Assembly: GCA_951217055.1 (NCBI GenBank) | Contig: OX578277.1 | Span: 56,777,673 to 56,841,672, forward strand | Reading direction: 5' to 3' | DNA: 64,000 bases | From: Gerris lacustris | Lineage: Eukaryota > Arthropoda > Insecta > Hemiptera > Gerridae | Part shown: in pieces, positions 58,011-64,000 of the stretch | Position numbering within the stretch: position 1 is the first letter of the stretch | How the letters are laid out: each line of letters starts with the position of its first letter | Made by a program: the position numbers and the translations under genes | The notes under the pieces: model-generated | Told to the model about the DNA's origin: nothing | What the model saw: the letters and a program-made list of their open reading frames with translations, nothing else | Databases searched by the model: none

Positions 58011-59570
58011 TTGGACCTTCATTTCGAGAAAGGAGATCTACTGGTTAACTCCGATAAAGTGGCTCTATTTACCAACCTGGCGATTAACGACACCATTGCC
58101 CTATGTTACCGAAATGTTTCCGAAACATTGCCGAATTTCGTCTCAAATCACCACACACACACGATACTTACTCGGACGTCAAAAATCCGGACTTGATTCG
58201 AGCGATAAATAAGACAATGCAATATTATGCATTCTATAACTGAAATACGTAATTTAACTACGCAAATAGTTTTACTCATTCGCTCTACTTCTGTAGACAT
58301 CAGAGTGAATTATGTACTTAAATATGCTATAACGATAATTTTTGTATCATTATTAGTTTTATGTTCTTGGTTAGGTTAGCGTTGGAGTTCGGTCTGTTGT
58401 GAGTCCGAAACAACGCTGTCAGTCAATTCCGTTGATTTCCAGGATTTCTGTGGATTTGATAGGGCGATAGAGCCAAGCCGTGTAGGAAGAGAGAAGTCAG
58501 TGCGTAAGAGAGTGACAAGTGGAGTACGTAGGTTATTGCGGTTAAACCGGATCATCGGAAACTTGGTTATAGAAATGGCCATTTGCGAGCTTTGGTCTAG
58601 GCGTCGGGAGTACTGAGTCACCGTTCTGTCTCCATAGAGGTTTTTTGTAAGAACCAAGTTTAATTTGACACCAGAATAACCGAATGTAGGGCTTATACTT
58701 ATTTTGTTAAATTCAGTAGGTTTTTCTTTTTCTTGTAGAATAACTTATAATTTTTACAGTATTAAAGTTCTGTTCGTTTAGTAAAATTTAAACTCTTCTG
58801 GTATTTATTTTGTGTTTCATCAACCTCTTCTCTAATCATTTCTGGGAACCCACACACACCCGCACTGAGCAGGGTTAATTATTATACATAAATGTTACAA
58901 CGTCTACCTACTATTTTATAGGTTCATTTCGAAAAACCGGACAATTTAATAATCCGGAAGGGGTCGTTCCCAATTAATCCGTAATATAGACGCTCTACTG
59001 TACTTCTAATTCAACGGAGAATACTACAAGCAGGTAGAAGGTGCACCTCCATGGGTGGTCCTCTGTTACCTGTAGCTGCCAACCTGTTTTTGGAAGACAT
59101 CTTAGATAGAGCCCTTGCTTCAGCTCCTCTGAAAAACCGTCTTGTTGGTGGAGAAATGTAACACATTCATGGAAATATGAAACACGGTGTCTACCAAATC
59201 CATTTCATAGTGGCAAAAACTACATTGAAGAAACCGGAAGATTGATCTCAACCCACCGACAAGAACATGTAAGAACAGTGAAAAACAAAGTTCACATATC
59301 AGCGACAGCTCAGTATTCTAAAGAAACCGGCATTCGTGTACTCGCATCTGTTAACAGATATCACAGAAGGGTGGCAAGGGAGGCGCAATTTAGATCGAGA
59401 AACAACCAAATAATTTCAACAAAGAGGATGGATTCACCGTTTTCTGGACCTGGAAACCTCTGGTCAGCTCCTGTGACAAGCAGAAAGCAAGAGGCAATAA
59501 CTTCAAACACCACCCACTTAGAAAAGGAATATCGACAAAGGCAGGAATGCCCGATTGCATCACCCAAACA
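58011..59570 (+). pseudogene. Penelope-like element relic: RT pieces + GIY-YIG endonuclease
   Basis: DKVALFTNLAINDTIAL (about 58057) fits the RT palm motif A of Penelope-like elements. FNGEYYKQVEG then MGGPLLPVAANLFLEDILDRAL (59012-59118) fits the next RT block. The YxDD region is missing, and coding resumes with GVYQI...GKNYIEETGR (59189-59246) and STHRQEHVRTVKNKVH, the GIY-YIG nuclease with Arg and Glu positions, then YHRRVAREA. A frameshift follows and the other frame gives NNFNKEDGFTVFWTWKPL. The 58200-58985 interval between the RT blocks is non-homologous and ends in a pogo-like end, suggesting an insertion. Not functional. Confidence 0.65.
58200..58990. mobile_element. Probable pogo-like insertion inside the Penelope relic
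   Basis: The right end GGTCGTTCCCAATTAATCCG then TAATATAGACGCTCTACTGTA reads in reverse as CAGTAGAGCGTCTATATTAC, the style of pogo/Tigger termini. AATCCGGA and CGGAC phrases occur at both limits. The left terminus is not clean. It interrupts the spacing between two RT motifs. The 93-codon minus-strand frame inside has no assignable domain. Confidence 0.4.
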
Positions 59571-59699
59571 AAGGCTTAACCTAACTGAAGAGACCCCCGG
59601 AAATCCAGGTATACAATCTACATTTCAGAAAACCAGTATGAATACCTCTTTTATCTCTCCAGTCGTTATTACATCTTGTTGCTTCGAGTTAACATGACG

Positions 59700-60684
59700 A
59701 TGCACCACACCCAAAAGATACTTCCAATAGTGGAATCGAAATGTCGCTCTTTAAACACTTGGTGACACGAATTTCACCGGAAAACCAAGTTATTAACTAA
59801 GTTAAATTATTGAGTTATATAGCTAGTTACATCAGATAAACAAACCCCTAAATCACTGATAAATATTAAATGCAATATAGATCAGTACTTAAATACCATC
59901 GCATTTAACTTAATATAACGTTAAATATACTAATACCTTTATTACTTAGCATAATAATCTAATCAATATATCCACCAACCTCCATTCAATCGCTCAATTA
60001 ACCTGCTACTCTAACTCCAACTCCACAACACATTAAATACTTCTATATTGATCAGGATTTTAATTTACTTAGTATCGATTAATCTCTTTCCAAAATTATT
60101 AACATATATTAAATAACTGAAATAACTAAAAAACATATTACTCTTATTATTTAATCAATAAATAAAGATTCACCTCATTCGCCATTGATATAGGTATCTC
60201 AAGTTATTGTAAAATAAGCAACAACTTATAATCAAACTAGTTTCTCAATTTTACTTTTATTGTAAATTTAGCGTCTTGCGTACTTAGTTTAGTTGGAATA
60301 AGATATTAAATTGGGTTATAAAGGAAGAGATAAAACACTCCATAATTATTTCACAATAATTTAGAATGGAATAAATCATTTACAATAATTTAAATGGAGT
60401 TATTACGTTGATTTAATTGGATTAATCATTAACTCATAACTCGAAAGGAGATGGAATACCGTCAGTATCAGAATTAGAATTTTATTAATATCATTAATAA
60501 CTGAATGTCCTTTCACTGAACTTACCTAAAATATTAAAATATGCAGTTCTACATATATTACTTCGAATTAAAAGCTAAGTAAATTAAACAATCCCTCTCT
60601 CATTAAACATTTTTTACAGTCAATAAAATAGTCCACCGATTGGCGGGGATACAAGATATAGATTGATGTAAGTGTATGATAGTG
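59700..60684. other. No gene seen
   Basis: Very AT-rich, with TTAATAAC/TATTAA phrases; nothing recognisable. Confidence 0.4.
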
Positions 60685-60692
60685 CGCATGTG
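60685..60692. repeat. hAT target duplication, left
   Basis: CGCATGTG, repeated at 63342-63349. Confidence 0.85.
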
Positions 60693-60807
60693 CAGGGCCG
60701 GATATAGCTACCGCCAGCCCCCGCGGTGCGGGGGGGCCCACGGTCCTGGGGGGCCCAGTCAGAGATGTTTAAAAAGGTTTTTTTACAACAAAAAAGGCAA
60801 GAAGGAT

Positions 60808-61006
60808 ATTGTGATCAGTGGCGTAGCTATGGGCCCGAATTGCGGCACGTCCCCGGTGCCAGGGGGCCCACATAAAAAAAAAACCATGAAACTACTATGT
60901 TTGGACATCAATTTCGATGGGGGCCCCTTTAGAGTATAATTAAATCTAAACTGGAATTATACTCATAGGAGGGGCCCACTGCCTTAGGTACGCCACTGAT
61001 TGTGAT
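60808..61006. mobile_element. Nested hAT MITE, 183 bp, with 8-bp TSD
   Basis: The element body is 60816-60998: CAGTGGCGTAGC at the left, GTACGCCACTG at the right, flanked by ATTGTGAT at 60808-60815 and 60999-61006. Rich in GGGGGCCCC blocks. Inserted into the larger CAGGGCCGG element. Confidence 0.88.
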
Positions 61007-61639
61007 AAACTTAAAATTTTTAGTTAGATTTTTGTGATGTTTTCACCATATTCAATATGGTCAATGCTAATTTAAAGGAGAGAAACTGACTGACAAATAA
61101 TATTAACTGATATTAATACATTTTACATTTTTTACTTGTAATGCAATTTTTAATCTTGCCAGCTACAAAACAACTTAATTATTTGTGTTTTTTAGCCCCC
61201 CTTAGATAAACTTCAAAATTCGTCCCCGCGCCAAACCTCTTTTCCTGTAAGGACAAACTTGCCCTCTGAAATCCTTAAAACTTATCATTTTGCACTTAAA
61301 TTTTAAAGAATTCTCCGTGCTGCTAACTTGCCCTTGGGCCCGGAAATCCCCTAAACGCCCCTGATATATAATACATATATCTGGTCATTATACATTATAC
61401 ATAATAACTAAATCAGCTCAGTTCTTATTTTACCTAAACGATAAAATAGGTATCTTCGAAAAGGACTAACGATTGTAAGACCCCATTGTCGGATAAGCTT
61501 GAACATTTTTTTATTTGAAATATTACAAAAGTTAATATGGAAGGGGAGTAGTTATAGGACACCCATATAATATTGTTGTTGTTGTGAGGAGGTAAATTGC
61601 ATTTTTATTTATTTGAGAGATATTCGCAGTATATTACCC

Positions 61640-63065
61640 TTTATTTCCATACTATGCTTATTATTCTTATTTAGGTCTTTAGGGCATTAATAACTTTAAA
61701 ATCAATCCGTTTTTGGCTATATTTCACCTCCTTTGAGGCATCTTCAGGCCTACAAGAGTTTTAAAATTTTATTTCTTATATCTACATTAACTTTTAACTT
61801 ACATCTTTGTATAACATGTTGACACAACTTTTAAACAAAACGTAACACTTTTTTAAATAAAATACGTGTGGCGTCGCAGGACACCCGTTAGGAACGAAGT
61901 TCCTTACGCTTTGCATTAAATATACAAATTATAAATCCACACTACTAAGTATACGATGTTTACGATGCTAACTACTTATACATGGCGGTGTTAGAAGAGA
62001 CACAAAAGTAAAAGTAATTAACTGTTTGTACCTAGCGGAGTTAAGACAAAATTAAGAGAAAAACATTGTTTATATCATTGAAGCGAGTGCCTTGCAATAA
62101 ATACTTATGTATTGAATATTGAGAAAAAAATTAATCATGATGAGTCGATATAGTTAAAATGGAAGTGGTAGTAGGTGAGAAACAGGACTGTTTCTGGACC
62201 CCTACCCGGCCTTCTAATTTAAAATATTATAAAATATATCTCTTCCCCACTCAAAAACGTCTGCTTGTATCAGGTTGAAATTTTACATGCCTGTTTCAAT
62301 TTTACTTTACTTTACTTTGTGTATGACGTTTTATAAAAATCGTTACGTTAGAACGTAAGATATCGGTTTAAACGTAGTTTTCTCTATATTAAACGTTTAG
62401 GTCCGCTTTAATAAATTTAGCGATCATTAACACTTCATAGAAGTATCGGTGTTGATTTAACTAAAAAAATAATAATTTAAAAAAGTTGTATGTCTATTGA
62501 ATAGAATAAGTTAGAATTTTTCCCGTCCAAAAATTTCAATTTTACATTTTAACGTTTACGCGAGCGTTGCTAAAATAAACATATCTTCCACAGGGGTCAA
62601 CTTTGGCTCAAGTTATCGTCATGGGTCGATTTCAGTTTAGTGACGGTGTTTTTTTCGGATTCACTCCCGGGCTCCAGGCGCTGTATCGTGCTATAAGGAA
62701 CTTAGTTCCAATAAATATAAAAAATTAACATATAACAGTAGACTAACCTTTAACAAAATGTCCTAACACATTACTTAATTTATTATCTTAGTTATTTTCT
62801 TTCCTTGCAAGAGAATTGTCATGAAAGAAAATAATAAGAAAACATATCAAGTAATGTTTTAGGGGAAATTGTTAAAAGTTATGTCAACATGTTGTAGTCT
62901 TTATGTTATATAAAGATAATGTAAGTTAATCTAGATTTAAAAAATAAAATTTAAAAATCTTCTTTTAGGCCTGAAGATGCCTCAAAGGAGGTGAAATATA
63001 GCCAAAAATAGGTTGACTTTGGAATTATTGATACCCTGAAGACCTAATTAGGAATAAGCATTTTT
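61640..63065. repeat. Foldback arms inside the hAT-like element
   Basis: Left arm about 61652-61757 (TTTAGGTCTTTAGGGCATTA, GGCTATATTTCACCTCCTTT, GAGGCATCTTCAGGCCT) is inverted at about 62967-63060 (AGGCCTGAAGATGCCTC, AAAGGAGGTGAAATATAGCC, TACCCTGAAGACCTAA). Weaker pairing (AACATGTTGACA/TGTCAACATGTT) extends inward at 61815 and 62882. Confidence 0.75.
61870..62715. repeat. Repeat nested in the foldback loop
   Basis: Contains TTAGGAACGAAGTTCCTTACG (61891) and its relative TATAAGGAACTTAGTTCC (62692). It also carries the TCAAGTTATCGTCATGGG and GTTTACGCGAGCG blocks shared with 1160-1750 and 52990-53120. This is another copy of the dispersed family described at 1076. Confidence 0.5.
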
Positions 63066-63341
63066 TTGAGGCAATTACCTCTTTCTTATTTCGGCGAGGT
63101 AGTTCAAAAGCGATTTGAGATGAAGAATGAATGCGGTGCGTGTAATTTGGTTCTAGTGTGTAGTTTTCTTACTTTCTTTGGCCATCACGAGGCTCACCGA
63201 TAGTGTAGGACTTCCATTCTACGGTGCACTAACCGGTAAACACCCTCCCCCCTCCCGTTCCGAATAGGACCTGGCCTGGGTAGGTTGGGGGCCCATTGGA
63301 GTTTTTCGCGGGGGGGCCCAAAAATTGAAAATCCGGCCCTG

Positions 63342-63349
63342 CGCATGTG
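63342..63349. repeat. hAT target duplication, right
   Basis: CGCATGTG, pairs with 60685-60692. Confidence 0.85.
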
Positions 63350-64000
63350 AAAGATAAATAAATGGGTGCAGAAGTCTGAAAGTTATTCCAGGGACCAAAA
63401 ATGAGCTAATTATGACCTACTATCTAAATTTAATTAAAATAAGACGAGTAGTTTGTAAAATATTTTAGTTCGCAAAAATTGAGCGACAGACAGTCATACA
63501 CAACCACAAAAATGATCCCTGATGCCTGGAACGGATTTCTGACTTTTTAAATCAAAGACATAAATATGTATGTTGTTCATAACGACCACGTACGGTTAGC
63601 TTAGAAGGAAAAATTAAAGAAATTTGATAATATTGGATTGTAAAAACACAACACCATGTTACACCATAGGACGCGAGGAAGCTGTGTACCACACTAATTA
63701 CCAAACTATATCTAAATCTGTCAAAATTGTTTTGAAGTTTTTACATGAATAAAATAAAAGTATCAATAAGCAAATATTTGAAGAGTGCAGACGGTTAATA
63801 TCATCATGGGACCATCTGCGAGCTACTATCGACAAACCACCCATATTAGACCAGTCAAAAATTAGAGGAGTACTTTTAAAGATATAGGTGTAAATAAATT
63901 TATGTCTTTTCCACTTGGCCATGTGGCCAAGTGGAAAAGAAACAAATTTGGGGCAGAACGTTGAAACTTATATGGGACCAACAATGGGCTAGTCTAAATT
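63350..64000 (-). repeat. GAAGCTATGTG-family repeat, inverted copy, runs off window
   Basis: Inverted family blocks: GAAAGATAAATAAATGGGTGCAG, AGCTAATTATGACC, CGCAAAAATTGAGCGACAGACAG, and GACGCGAGGAAGCTGTGTACCACAC near 63670. A second related segment continues to the end of the window. The repeat context spans both sides of the hAT-like insertion, since AGTGTATGATAGTGCGCATG precedes it. Confidence 0.55.

Larger units (their letters stand above)
60693..63341. mobile_element. hAT-like non-autonomous element, 2649 bp
   Basis: Terminal inverted repeats CAGGGCCGGAT and ATCCGGCCCTG are flanked by a perfect 8-bp duplication CGCATGTG, diagnostic of the hAT superfamily. GGGGGGCCCA motifs occur subterminally at both ends. 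There is no transposase frame. The interior is a patchwork containing a nested hAT MITE (60816-60998) and foldback sequence (61640-63060). Confidence 0.85.

Noticed and set aside
58376..58657. 93-codon minus-strand frame as a gene
   Set aside because: No domain recognised, and it lies inside the probable insertion between Penelope RT motifs.

Overview
This window is AT-rich eukaryotic DNA made almost entirely of transposable elements and simple repeats. I see no convincing host protein-coding gene, no rRNA and no intact tRNA. The host is probably an insect, or at least an arthropod. The support is an errantivirus-type (gypsy/17.6/297-like) LTR retrovirus with an env gene, Jockey-clade LINE fragments, a Penelope-like fragment, pogo/Tc1/hAT/PIF-type DNA transposon remnants, and the abundant interspersed repeats carrying CTGTCTGTC runs. 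I cannot name the species.

Layout, 1-26.3 kb: a sea of non-autonomous DNA elements. There is a TIR element at 280-846, a GC-rich MITE with TTA target duplication at 6658-6850, and many copies of a 'GAAGCTATGTG' repeat family between 7.9 and 10.6 kb. Two long foldbacks lie at about 4.07-4.97 kb and 13.70-15.17 kb. A pogo-like element with TA target duplication sits in the loop of another foldback at 18.8-20.5 kb. Helentron-like and hairpin-rich composite repeats follow at 22.5-24.2 kb.

26.3-34.4 kb is the most informative part. A microsatellite cluster encloses a tRNA-derived SINE. Next is the 3' half of a decayed Jockey-clade LINE (RT thumb, RNase H, Cys motif, poly(A)) on the minus strand. 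Directly abutting it is a complete-looking 6.3-kb minus-strand endogenous errantivirus: two 244-bp LTRs with one mismatch, a tRNA-Ser-type primer site, gag, a canonical slippery heptamer, pol, env and a polypurine tract. Its pol reading frame is continuous from protease to integrase but lacks the reverse transcriptase and nearly all of RNase H, so this young copy could move only with an enzyme supplied by another copy.

34.4-64 kb returns to nested repeats: a MITE near 35 kb, three more Helentron-like copies, two more hairpin composites and a degraded Jockey-type RT at 46.4 kb. A well-delimited 5'-truncated LINE with poly(A) and a 10-bp target duplication lies at 47.77-49.88 kb. A Tc1-like remnant splits a (TA)n array at 50.8-51.3 kb, a pair of SINE copies lies at 54.4-54.9 kb, and a Penelope-like RT plus GIY-YIG endonuclease relic lies at 58.0-59.6 kb. 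The last large feature is a 2.65-kb hAT-like element at 60.7-63.3 kb that contains a smaller hAT MITE with its own 8-bp target duplication plus further foldback sequence.

The elements are not a pathway. They record successive insertions, in which nesting order and LTR identity give relative ages.
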